The translations under genes and the position numbers were made by a program. From contig JBFWUW010000003.1 in NCBI GenBank assembly GCA_050247075.1, forward strand, positions 109,213 through 173,212: DNA of 64,000 nucleotides. Reading direction: 5' to 3'. Shown piece after piece: positions 17,174 to 25,563 of this stretch (position 1 is its first letter; every line of letters begins with the position of its first letter). This DNA comes from JBFWUW01 sp050247075 (GTDB taxonomy: Bacteria; Planctomycetota; Planctomycetia; Pirellulales; JBFWUW01). Below the pieces are notes generated by a model. It was given only the letters and a program-made list of their open reading frames with translations, was not told where the DNA came from and did not search any database.

Positions 17174-17244
17174 AGGAGTGATTGGCGATTGTGGCGTTCC
17201 CTATTGTTCGAGGTGCTGCCCGGCAGGCGGCACTTACTGGCAGC

Positions 17245-18357
17245 CTACCGGCCAGCCACCGCCACCAGCAGTTGTTCCCAAGATACCATGATTCGATCAA
17301 GCTCGAAGCGCTCGACCGACCTGGTCCCCGCCATGGCGAATTGCCTCCGAAGCGACTCATCCGTCATCAATCTGGCTAGTGCCGCCGCTAGGGCAGGAAC
17401 ATCCTCGGGAGAGACCAGCAAACCATTGCTGCCGTCGGTGACAATCTCGGCGGGGCCGCTACGGCAATCGGTGGCGATGGCCGGCAGCCCGCAGGCCAGG
17501 GCTTCCACCAGGGAGTTGCCGAACCCTTCAAACCTCGATGGCAGCACGAATATATCGGACTGTTTGAGCGTGGGAAAAGGATTCGCCAGCGCGCCGGGCA
17601 GTAGCACGCGATGGCCCAGTTGCAACCGCTTCACTTGCGATTCCAAAGCGGTGCGCTCCGCCCCTTCACCCAAGATGGCCAACCCCCAATCGGGAAAATC
17701 ACCGGCCACGCGGGCGAATGCCTCGATCAGCAGATCAAATCCTTTTTGCGGATGCAATCTGCCCATGCCGATGATTGTCCGCCGCGTTGGCCTCGGGATG
17801 GCATCGCCCGGTTGGTCCAAGTCGGCCCGGTCAATGGGGTTGTATATGACGGCCCGGCGTTGGGGCGGCAGCCAATCGAAACAGGCGTCAAGCCCGCGGC
17901 TGACACTGACCAGCTTAGCCGCGCGGGGGTAAGCGTATCGCCGCCCGGCAGCCCACGGCCTGGCCAGCGGCATCATCCGCGGATCGACATGTTCGGTAAT
18001 AACCACCGGCCAGCGGCGGCGGGCGGCCAGTACCGCCAACACGTTCATCTGACTCATGAACGACACGACCACATCGGGCCTGGTCCGTTCCATTTCTCGC
18101 CGCAATGCCCGTACCCGGCGGAAGTTGGCGGTCAGCCGGGCGGCCAGCGAAGTCGACTCTCCCCCTAAATCCAGCGCAGCGCGGTCAACTTCCGGCGGCA
18201 GGCGATAGAAGTCTTGATCTTCTCCGAACAGCGTCACCACGGAGACACGATGGCCTGCGGCCGCAAGCCCGCGAGCCAGCAGTGCCAAGACACGTTCCGC
18301 CCCGCCGCCGGAGAGCGAGGAGATGAGGAGCTGAATTGAAAGGCCGTGGGACCGCAT
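17245..18357 (-). CDS. GT4 family glycosyltransferase
   Basis: 370 residues. GT-B fold signs: N-terminal SLSGGGAERVLALLARGLAAAGH acceptor-side glycine loop, VVITEHVDPR, the linker GMGRLHPQKGFDLLIEAFA, LAILGEGAERTALE, and the donor-site EX7E motif in SRFEGFGNSLVEALACGLP. This matches retaining glycosyltransferases of family 4 that act on lipopolysaccharide, capsule or glycolipids. The sugar and acceptor are unknown. It sits 18 bases after fadA on the same strand, an odd place for a glycan enzyme, and could point to a lipid-linked acceptor; that is inference. Confidence 0.9.
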   Translation of the reverse strand: MRSHGLSIQLLISSLSGGGAERVLALLARGLAAAGHRVSVVTLFGEDQDFYRLPPEVDRAALDLGGESTSLAARLTANFRRVRALRREMERTRPDVVVSFMSQMNVLAVLAARRRWPVVITEHVDPRMMPLARPWAAGRRYAYPRAAKLVSVSRGLDACFDWLPPQRRAVIYNPIDRADLDQPGDAIPRPTRRTIIGMGRLHPQKGFDLLIEAFARVAGDFPDWGLAILGEGAERTALESQVKRLQLGHRVLLPGALANPFPTLKQSDIFVLPSRFEGFGNSLVEALACGLPAIATDCRSGPAEIVTDGSNGLLVSPEDVPALAAALARLMTDESLRRQFAMAGTRSVERFELDRIMVSWEQLLVAVAGR

Positions 18358-18375
18358 GAAAGACCGATTGCGCCG

Positions 18376-19533
18376 CTACACACGCTCGAAAATCGTGGCG
18401 ATGCCTTGGCCCACGCCGATGCACATGGTGGCCAGGCCGTAGCGGGCCTGACGGTCGAGCATGTTGTGGATCAAGGTCGTGGCGATGCGGGCACCACTAG
18501 CGCCCAGCGGGTGGCCGATGGCGATGGCTCCGCCACGGACGTTGACCTTGGCGGGGTCGAGTTCCAACATGCGAATGCAAGCCAAGGCTTGCGAGGCGAA
18601 GGCTTCGTTGAGTTCGATCAGGTCGATGTCTGAAAGCTTCAGCCCGGCCCGCTTGAGGGCTTTTTTGGTGGCGGGGACGGGGCCGGTTCCCATAACAGCC
18701 GGTTCCACGCCAACCACCGCCGTGGCGACGACGCGGACCAGCGGCTTCAGGCCGAGCAGTTTGGCTTTCTCATCCGACATGATCAGCATGGCTGCCGCGC
18801 CATCGTTGAGGGGTGAACTGTTGCCCGCCGTGACGGTCCCCATGCCGGGCATGAAGGCCGGCTTGAGCGCGGCCAACGCTTCCAGGCTGGCGTCGGGCCG
18901 GACGCATTGGTCCCGATCGACCAAGATGCGGTTGCCCGCCTCGTCGCGGCCGTAAACGGGGATCATTTCCGCCTTGAACTCGCCGGCGGCTTGGGCCTTG
19001 GCCGCCTTCTGATGGCTATGCAGGGCGAACTCGTCCTGCTCTAAACGCGAGATGCCTTGCGACTGAGCCAAGAACTCCGCGGTAAAGCCCATGTGCAAGG
19101 CTCCCCGCGAAGTCCGTTGGAACAGCTTGGGGTTGATGTCGATATCCTGGTCCATGGGGATATGGTGCATGTGCTCCAGGCCGCCGACAATTTGCACGTC
19201 TTCATACCCGGCCGCCACGGCATGCGCCGCCTGGTTGAGGGCCTGCAAGCTGCTGCCGCAGAGCCGGTTGACGGTGACGCCGCCGGTCTCAATCGCCAGG
19301 CCGGCCATGAGGGCCACGCTGCGGGCCACGTCAAAGCCTTGCTCCCCCTGCTGCTGGGTGTTGCCCAGCACCACGTCCTCCACCTCTTGCGGTTCGATGC
19401 CGGTCCGCTCGACCAGGGCCTTCACCACCGCCACGGCCAGATCGTCCGAGCGAACATCGCGGAAGACCCCTTTCTCTTTATGGGCCCGGCCAATAGGAGT
19501 GCGAACGCAATCGACGATAACGACGTTTTTCAT
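18376..19533 (-). CDS. fadA: Acetyl-CoA acyltransferase (thiolase)
   Basis: 385 residues, the usual length. Cys92 in NRLCGSSLQAL is the acylated nucleophile; His341 in AIAIGHPLGASGAR and Cys371 in CIGVGQG complete the active site. The N-terminus VVIVDCVRTPIGRA is typical of FadA. It cleaves 3-ketoacyl-CoA with CoA in the last step of beta-oxidation; a biosynthetic acetoacetyl-CoA role is less likely beside a FadB-type gene. The ATG is embedded in an AAAATC-repeat hairpin and has no classical ribosome site. Confidence 0.92.
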   Translation of the reverse strand: MKNVVIVDCVRTPIGRAHKEKGVFRDVRSDDLAVAVVKALVERTGIEPQEVEDVVLGNTQQQGEQGFDVARSVALMAGLAIETGGVTVNRLCGSSLQALNQAAHAVAAGYEDVQIVGGLEHMHHIPMDQDIDINPKLFQRTSRGALHMGFTAEFLAQSQGISRLEQDEFALHSHQKAAKAQAAGEFKAEMIPVYGRDEAGNRILVDRDQCVRPDASLEALAALKPAFMPGMGTVTAGNSSPLNDGAAAMLIMSDEKAKLLGLKPLVRVVATAVVGVEPAVMGTGPVPATKKALKRAGLKLSDIDLIELNEAFASQALACIRMLELDPAKVNVRGGAIAIGHPLGASGARIATTLIHNMLDRQARYGLATMCIGVGQGIATIFERV

Positions 19534-19623
19534 TTTGGATTTTTGATTTTTGATTTTCGATTTCGTAACGGACGATCAATTCCTGATTCACAATCAAAAA
19601 CCGAAAATCCAAAATCGAAAATG
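19531..19623 (-). repeat. Inverted AATCCAAAATCG repeat overlapping the fadA start
   Basis: Two AAAATC-rich arms, 19531-19563 and 19591-19623, are imperfectly complementary across a 27-base centre. The fadA ATG (19533-19531) is inside one arm. In the fadB-fadA transcript this would fold into a long AU-rich hairpin holding the fadA start codon. Confidence 0.75.
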
Positions 19624-19650
19624 GAACTGAGTTAAACCTGACGATCTTGT

Positions 19651-21828
19651 TTACCCGTAAAACCGCTTGCCGCTCTCGGCCATTTCCAACAGCATCTCCG
19701 TCGGTTTAAACCTGGCTCCCAGGTGTTCCCACGGCTTGAGCATCTCTAGTATCTTCTTGGCACCAAGCTGGTCCGCCCAAAAGAGCAGGCCCCCCTTGAA
19801 CGGCGGAAAGCCGATGCCGTAAATCAGGCCGAGATCGACATCCCGCGGGTCGCGGACTTTTTTCTCTTCCAAAATTCTAGTCGCCTCCAGCAGCATGGGT
19901 AGGAACAATCGGGCCGTGACTTGCTCATCGCTCAGTTTTCGCGGCTCGCGGCTGTAGGGATCGACGTACTTGGACAGGTCAGGATTTGGCGATCCGCGTC
20001 CCTTGGCGTCCTTGTAGACGAAGAAGCCAGATCCGGTCTTTTGCCCCAATTTGCCGGCCTTGACCAGCGACAACAGTGTGGGCGAAGCCAGGCAGCGGTC
20101 GGGGAATGCCTCGTACATCACCGCGCCGGCGTACATGGCGGTGTCCAACCCGACTACATCGTACAGGGTGATCGGGCCCATTGGCATGCCAAACTGCTTG
20201 GCGGCTTTCTCAATCTGGCTGATCGGCACGCCGTCCAGAATCAGATCGAGGGCCTCGTTGAGGTAAGGAAACAAGGCCCGATTGACCAGAAAGCCCGGCC
20301 CGTCGAAGACCACGATCGGCGACTTGCCGATCGACTTGGCGAATGCCACGGCGGAAGCCACCGTTTCGTCACTGGTCTTTGGCCCGCGAATGACTTCCAC
20401 CAGCGGCATCTTGCGGACCGGGTTGAAAAAATGAATCCCGCAGAACCGCTCTGGCCGGGCCAGCCCTTCGGCCAGTTTTTCGATGGGGATGGTCGATGTG
20501 TTGGTCGCCAAAATGGCATCGGGCCGCATCAACGGCTCCACCCGCTTGTAGAGCGATTTTTTGATGTCTTGGTTTTCAATGATCGCTTCCAGCACGACAT
20601 CGCTGGCAGCCATTTCGGCATCAGACATCGTGCCGTTGACCTTGGGCGCGAACTGGAAAGCCCGCTGCACGTCGGCCCCACCGGTGGCCTTGTTGTAAGC
20701 AACTTCTTCCAGGATCAGCTTGATCCCTTTCTCCAAGGCGGCGGGCTGGGCATCAGACACGGCCACCGGCAGGTCGCGTTTGACGCAAACAGCGGCAATG
20801 GCCGAACCCATGATGCCCGCCCCGTAAACGCTGACCGACTTGACGGGCCGCGGCTTGACGCCTTTGTCATCGATGCCGGTATCTTTCTTGTTGCGGTCGC
20901 CCAGGAAGAAGACGTTGATTAGGGCCCGATTGACCGGGCTGCCGAACAGACTGGCCATTCCCTCGGCTTCGGCCTGGCAGGCACCTTCAATATCCAGGCT
21001 GGCCGCGCCTAGCATTGTCTCCAGCGCCGCTTGCGGAGCCGGGTAATGCCCCTTGGTCTGCTGGGTGATATAGGCTGAGGCGGTCGCGCCCAGATACATC
21101 AACTCAGTCTCGTTCGTTTCGATCGGGCCGTTCCATTTGGCGCGGTCGGCCTTCCATTGGCCCGTCCGTTGCTCGTCGCGGACCAACGCGGCGGCGGCTT
21201 CCCCAATCTTGTCGAGCGGGACGACATCGGTGGCCAGCCCCAGCTTGTAGGCAGCCCGGCCATCGACCGATTCTCCGCTGGTGATCAGTTCCACGGCGTT
21301 TCCTAGACCGATCATCCGCGGAGTGCGGGCCGTGCCACCCCAACCGGGAAACAGGCCCAGCTTGACTTCGGGAAAACCGTACTGCGTCTTGGGATCGTTG
21401 GCCATGATGCGGCGGTCGCACCAGATCGACATTTCGGCCCCGCCCCCCAGGCAGATGCCGTCGATGGCCGCCACGGTGACGAACGGCAGTTGCGACAACC
21501 GTTGAAACAACTTGCGGCCGGTGGTACACATTTCCACCGTCTTGTCGGCGGAAATATCGAGCGAGGCGGCGAACTCCCGCAGGTCGGCGCCGGCGATGTA
21601 GGAACCGGGCTTGCCTGAGCGGATGATCAAACCGGCCAGGCGGGGCATCTTTTCCAGCGCATCCAGATGTTCGTGAAACTCCCGCAAGATCGACTGCGAC
21701 AGGACATTGGCCCCTTTGTCCTGCACGTCAATCGTCAAAACAGCCAGATCGGGCTCGGGCTGCGAAAGGCTAATAGCGTTGGGCATAGGAGATCGCGAGA
21801 ATTTCCCTGGGAAATGAAGACCGGCCAT
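19651..21828 (-). CDS. fadB: Fused enoyl-CoA hydratase / 3-hydroxyacyl-CoA dehydrogenase
   Basis: 725 residues, normal for the FadB/FadJ fusion. Residues about 15-200 are the crotonase domain: oxyanion-hole GSYIAGADLREF, then GICLGGGAEMSIWCDRR and PEVKLGLFPGWGGTARTPR. The dehydrogenase part starts near 330 with the NAD loop VYGAGIMGSAIA, and includes HFFNPVRKMPLVEVI with the catalytic His, then the C-terminal helices. It hydrates enoyl-CoA and oxidises the product to 3-ketoacyl-CoA for the thiolase downstream. GGAAAGG precedes the ATG at 21828; an inner ATG (21786) is a possible alternative. A FadJ-type assignment is equally possible. Confidence 0.92.
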   Translation of the reverse strand: MAGLHFPGKFSRSPMPNAISLSQPEPDLAVLTIDVQDKGANVLSQSILREFHEHLDALEKMPRLAGLIIRSGKPGSYIAGADLREFAASLDISADKTVEMCTTGRKLFQRLSQLPFVTVAAIDGICLGGGAEMSIWCDRRIMANDPKTQYGFPEVKLGLFPGWGGTARTPRMIGLGNAVELITSGESVDGRAAYKLGLATDVVPLDKIGEAAAALVRDEQRTGQWKADRAKWNGPIETNETELMYLGATASAYITQQTKGHYPAPQAALETMLGAASLDIEGACQAEAEGMASLFGSPVNRALINVFFLGDRNKKDTGIDDKGVKPRPVKSVSVYGAGIMGSAIAAVCVKRDLPVAVSDAQPAALEKGIKLILEEVAYNKATGGADVQRAFQFAPKVNGTMSDAEMAASDVVLEAIIENQDIKKSLYKRVEPLMRPDAILATNTSTIPIEKLAEGLARPERFCGIHFFNPVRKMPLVEVIRGPKTSDETVASAVAFAKSIGKSPIVVFDGPGFLVNRALFPYLNEALDLILDGVPISQIEKAAKQFGMPMGPITLYDVVGLDTAMYAGAVMYEAFPDRCLASPTLLSLVKAGKLGQKTGSGFFVYKDAKGRGSPNPDLSKYVDPYSREPRKLSDEQVTARLFLPMLLEATRILEEKKVRDPRDVDLGLIYGIGFPPFKGGLLFWADQLGAKKILEMLKPWEHLGARFKPTEMLLEMAESGKRFYG

Positions 21829-21991
21829 GGCGGCGGCCTTTCCATCACGTTGCCGCCGCGAACTCGATTGACGGTGTTATACCGCCAATCCCAACCGCTC
21901 GCGAGTGTTTCAAGAGGGTATCTTGTGATAGCTTGAGGGCCCCTGGCACGTTTCGAGTTACCCCTTTCGAGAACAAGCGAAGTTACCAACT

Positions 21992-23302
21992 ATGTCGCGT
22001 AGCGAAGAACTCTTTTCTCAAGCCCAACGCTCCTTGGCCGGCGGTGTGGCGTCGTCCACCCGCGTCAATAAGGCTTTGGGCCGGCCGATGTATTTTGACA
22101 AGGCCGCTGGCTGCCGGCTGTGGGATGTGGATGGCCGCGAATACATCGACCTTTGTACCAGCCACGGCGCGACGTTGTTGGGGCACGGCGATGGCAAAGT
22201 GCAGGCCGCGGTGGAGAGAGCATTGCGGCGAGGCGCGGCTTGTTCTTACGAGAATGAGTTGCAAGGCGAGTTCGCCGAATTAATCTGCCGCACGGTCCCC
22301 TGCTGTGACCTGGTCCGCCTGACCGGCAGCGGCAGCGAGGCCACCATGCATTGCATTCGCCTGGCCCGGTCCTTCACGGGCCGCACCAAGCTGCTCAAGT
22401 TTGAAGGAAACTTTCACGGCTACCACGACCAGGTGATGTGGTCCATCGGCACACCAGCCGACAAGTTGGGAAACGAACACTCGCCGACGGCCTTTCCCGG
22501 TTCGACCGGGATGGTGCCGGGGTTGGCGGATGAACTGGTATTGGTGCCGTACAACCGTGTTGATCTGCTGGAAGAGGCGTTTGCCCAGCATGGTCCCGAA
22601 CTGGCCGCCGCGCTTTGCGAACCTGTCTACTACAACGCGGGCTGTATCGTTCCCTCCGCCGAGTTTCATGCTGCGCTGCGGCGGCTGGCCAGCCAACATG
22701 GCACGCTGTTGATCTTCGACGAGGTATTGAGCGCCTTCCGCATGGCGGCGGGCGGAGCGCAAGAATACCTGGGGGTCACGCCCGACCTCTGCACGTTGGG
22801 GAAGGCGGTTGGCGGCGGCTACCCCTTGAGCGTGTTTGGCGGCCGGCGCGACATCATGCAAACCCTGATGCCGACCGGCCCCTGCCAGCACAGCGGCACG
22901 TACAACGGGCACCCCGTGGTGGTAGCGGCGGGCCTGGCGGCCGTGACGGCCTACCGCCAGCCCGGCTTTTACGAACACATTCGCGACGTGGGGCAACGAC
23001 TGTTCGACGGACTCAATAAACTCTTCCGCAAGCATGGCGTGCCGGGCCGGGCCAGCGGACTAGGTGCCAGGTTCGGCATCTACTTTGGGCTTGCGGACCA
23101 GCCTCGCAACTACCGCGATGCCGTGTTGCAGCAGCGTGAAACGATGCTCCGCTTCGTGGCGGCCGCTATCGACAGCGGCGTCTATTTCCACGACTACGGC
23201 GGCGCGGCCTGCCACCACGGGTTTTGCGCGGCGACGACCCTGGCCGATATCGATGAAGCGCTGGCCCGTCTGGATGGTGCCGTGGCCAAACTGGCGGGTT
23301 GA
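21992..23302 (+). CDS. Class-III aminotransferase, glutamate-1-semialdehyde aminomutase-like
   Basis: 436 residues. The fold-type-I PLP pattern is clear: RVNKALGRPMYFDKAAG start, LTGSGSEATMHCIRLARSFTGRTKLLKFEGNF-type cofactor region, IFDEVLSAFRMA, and the PLP lysine Lys271 in LGKAVGGGYPL, then STYNGHP-like GTYNGHPVVVAA. The overall order is that of glutamate-1-semialdehyde 2,1-aminomutase (HemL). The local motifs (GYPLSVFGG in place of GLPVGAYGG, EVLSAFR in place of EVMTGFR) suggest a paralogue with another substrate and not the haem-pathway enzyme. No haem genes are nearby. It is transcribed away from fadB. Confidence 0.8.
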   Translation: MSRSEELFSQAQRSLAGGVASSTRVNKALGRPMYFDKAAGCRLWDVDGREYIDLCTSHGATLLGHGDGKVQAAVERALRRGAACSYENELQGEFAELICRTVPCCDLVRLTGSGSEATMHCIRLARSFTGRTKLLKFEGNFHGYHDQVMWSIGTPADKLGNEHSPTAFPGSTGMVPGLADELVLVPYNRVDLLEEAFAQHGPELAAALCEPVYYNAGCIVPSAEFHAALRRLASQHGTLLIFDEVLSAFRMAAGGAQEYLGVTPDLCTLGKAVGGGYPLSVFGGRRDIMQTLMPTGPCQHSGTYNGHPVVVAAGLAAVTAYRQPGFYEHIRDVGQRLFDGLNKLFRKHGVPGRASGLGARFGIYFGLADQPRNYRDAVLQQRETMLRFVAAAIDSGVYFHDYGGAACHHGFCAATTLADIDEALARLDGAVAKLAG

Positions 23303-23323
23303 TTGTTCGTGTCTTTGCCTAAG

Positions 23324-24286
23324 TTACGCCAAATGTAGCGGTGCAATCGTTGAACGGATGGCTGGCATCCGACCCAATATTTCTTGCAACAAGCCCGGCA
23401 ACGCCGATTGGAAGCAGCCAAAGCGAGGCTGCCAACCCAGTTCGCGACGGGCTTTCTTGTTGCGCAAGCGGACAGGGCTGGCGATGGCTTCGACCATGGG
23501 ACTGCCCAAGGCAATTTTGGCCAGCCAGCCCGGCATACGGGCCACGCGGCACAGTCCCAGTGAATTGGAAATGCAGTCAACGGCTTCCTCACGCCGAAGC
23601 GGTTGGTCGTCGCTGATGAAATAGGTTTCACCCGGTTGGCCTCGCTCCAGGCCCAAGACATACGCCTCGCCAACGTCGTCCAGATGTACCAGGCTCCAAA
23701 AGTTTCCCGGATTGCCCGGGTGACAATAGCGCCGGCACAACAGCATTTCGACCGTCCTCTGCAGAAAGCCCCCCGGCCCGTAGATCAAACCAGGACTAAT
23801 CACCACCGAGCGCAAGCCGCGCCGGTCATGCATCTTTTCCAGCCACTCGGCCAGCGATGCGTGTCCGGCGGCGATCAGGCAAGGATTGGCCGGCGAACAC
23901 TCGTTGATCCAGGCATCACCATCACAGCAATGGGTCAATCCGCCGCTGGAATACACCAATGGTTTGTCTTGTGCCAAACAGGCCCATGCCAAAGTCCTCG
24001 TCATGGTGGCATCGGCCTGCTGCATTTCCGCGATAGCGGCTGGCGACCACCGGCCCCTCAGAGGCGATTGAGCCGCATGGATTACAGCATCGACCTGGCG
24101 CACCAGAGGTTCGTAGGAATTGGGCTGCCGCATATCGCCGACGGCCGCTTGAACTCCCTGGCGGGCAATGTTGCTGGCCTTGGTGGAGTTGCGCACCAAT
24201 GCCAATACATCGTGCCCGTGCCTTTTCAAGGCACGCACCACCGCGCTCCCCACAAATCCCGTAGCGCCCGTCACTAGGACTTTCAT
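23324..24286 (-). CDS. Atypical extended SDR / NAD-dependent epimerase-like protein
   Basis: 320 residues from the ATG at 24286, which has GGAGGG 7 bases upstream; the longer open frame to 24343 lacks this. The N-terminus MKVLVTGATGFVGSAVVRAL holds the GxxGxxG loop, and VIHAAQSPL and VISPGLIYGPGG are typical of extended SDRs. However, the YxxxK catalytic pair is not where expected: the segment after NECSPANP reads LIAAGHASLAEWLEK, with no Tyr or Lys at the matching places. It may be a non-catalytic NAD(P)-binding protein or use other residues. It ends 22 bases from the aminotransferase gene, convergently. Confidence 0.8.
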   Translation of the reverse strand: MKVLVTGATGFVGSAVVRALKRHGHDVLALVRNSTKASNIARQGVQAAVGDMRQPNSYEPLVRQVDAVIHAAQSPLRGRWSPAAIAEMQQADATMTRTLAWACLAQDKPLVYSSGGLTHCCDGDAWINECSPANPCLIAAGHASLAEWLEKMHDRRGLRSVVISPGLIYGPGGFLQRTVEMLLCRRYCHPGNPGNFWSLVHLDDVGEAYVLGLERGQPGETYFISDDQPLRREEAVDCISNSLGLCRVARMPGWLAKIALGSPMVEAIASPVRLRNKKARRELGWQPRFGCFQSALPGLLQEILGRMPAIRSTIAPLHLA

Positions 24287-24506
24287 GACGCAACCCTCCG
24301 ATCGCCAGCAAGAATCGCCGTGGCAAGCTTGCGCTTTTACCAACCACTGCGCAAGTACATCGGAATTGTTACGAACGAGCGGACACTAATAACGGGTTTC
24401 GATGGCAATTCGACCGGCCGGTAGGCCTTGGCGGACCGCTGCACGGGGGATCGTCGTGCGGCTACCGCATCCACCTCGATTCACCAGCCAGACGAATCGT
24501 AAGAAA

Positions 24507-24950
24507 TCAGGCCGCTGGCAAAATGGTGCCACAGGTGCCGCAGGCGACCGTGCCGGGCGGGCAAATCTCTCCGCAAGTCAGGCAGACATGCTTTTTGGGG
24601 GCCGCGCCTGAAAAGTTGGATTGATAGAGCTGGCACTTGGGGCAGATCCGCACCTTGATCGACATCAAGGTTTGGCACTTAGAACACTGCCGCTGCTGCG
24701 GTCCCTGCGGCTCGGCAGCTTCGCTGGATAGTGCTGGCGGGGCCGTCATGGCGGGCGGTTTGACAACCACACTTCGCGTGGCCGAAAAATCACCCAGCAC
24801 GGCCAGCACCGACGTATCGGAAATTTGATGGGCCTTGGGTTGGGGAATCACCAACCGGGTATCGCATTTGGGACAAACGGCCTGCAGGCCGGCGTGTGCT
24901 TCCTTGACACGCAACTTGTGCCCGTTGGGGCACACAAGCTTGATATACAT
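24507..24950 (-). CDS. Multi-zinc-ribbon protein
   Basis: 147 residues from the ATG at 24950 (AGGAGAG 8 bases upstream). Three cysteine pairs of pairs are visible: CPNGH/CPKC at the N-terminus, CSKC/CPKC in the middle and CLTCG/CGTCG at the C-terminus, joined by a Pro/Ala-rich linker. These are rubredoxin-like zinc ribbons. Proteins of this kind are common in planctomycetes and have no known function. It has no neighbours on the same strand within 200 bases. Confidence 0.75.
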   Translation of the reverse strand: MYIKLVCPNGHKLRVKEAHAGLQAVCPKCDTRLVIPQPKAHQISDTSVLAVLGDFSATRSVVVKPPAMTAPPALSSEAAEPQGPQQRQCSKCQTLMSIKVRICPKCQLYQSNFSGAAPKKHVCLTCGEICPPGTVACGTCGTILPAA

Positions 24951-25563
24951 ACGATATCTCTCCTGACTGAACATCCGTGTCAGCCGCGCGTAATGGCCCG
25001 AAAAATTCAAACGCGAATAAAAGGGGATCTGCCTAAAGGTGGGAATTCATGCGGCGGGTATTCCAATTCTTCTGCCCGCGTTCGAGGTTAGTTGCGCGTC
25101 CCGGCGACTGCAAGCCCACAAGCCAACCGCAGGCACCGCCTGGCACGTAACTCGTTGATTGGGGAGTCCCATGCACGGTGGCCCGCGTGGCCTTAGGCTT
25201 TTAACGGCAAGGCGTTATGGCGGAAATCGCGAAAATGTCCAAGAAACCGCATGAAATCGCGGGCAATAAGCCCGATTCGGGTTCTGCGTAAACTGGAGAA
25301 GGCTGCCAACGGGGGGCGTGACGCAACGTTAATGGCTAACCGTGCGACGGCGGTTCGTTCGGAAACGATCGTCTTGGCCGCCAGTCCCACGGAACGGCTG
25401 GCTGCCGTAGTGCGTCTACAATTTCAGCGGAAAAGCCTATGTCGGCCCTGGACGCATCCGCTAGAATCATAAGCGTAGGAGATAGTTAGCGTTACCACGA
25501 ATGCGGTGGACCACGATAGCACCTCCCTCCCTGCGGTATTTCTCCTGACAGGAATTCGCGATC
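24951..25563. other. Divergent intergenic region, no gene seen
   Basis: 613 bases between the leftward zinc-ribbon gene and the rightward coiled-coil gene. A TAGAAT box at 25462-25467 is the only promoter-like sequence I find. Small open frames on both strands (for example 25251-25472) look random. No repeats of the window's families are present. Confidence 0.5.
25462..25467 (+). promoter_or_regulatory. Candidate -10 box (TAGAAT)
   Basis: Context ATCCGCTAGAATCAT, 97 bases before the coiled-coil gene at 25564. Part of a shared C-G-C-T-A-K-A-A-T pattern in this window; no clear -35. Confidence 0.35.

Noticed and set aside
17189..17932. Rightward open frame of 247 codons over the glycosyltransferase
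   Set aside because: Antisense to conserved GT4 motifs and rich in Ser/Arg/Pro with no domain.
19921..20922. Rightward open frame of 333 codons over the fadB-like gene
   Set aside because: Antisense shadow of a gene whose dehydrogenase motifs are fully conserved.
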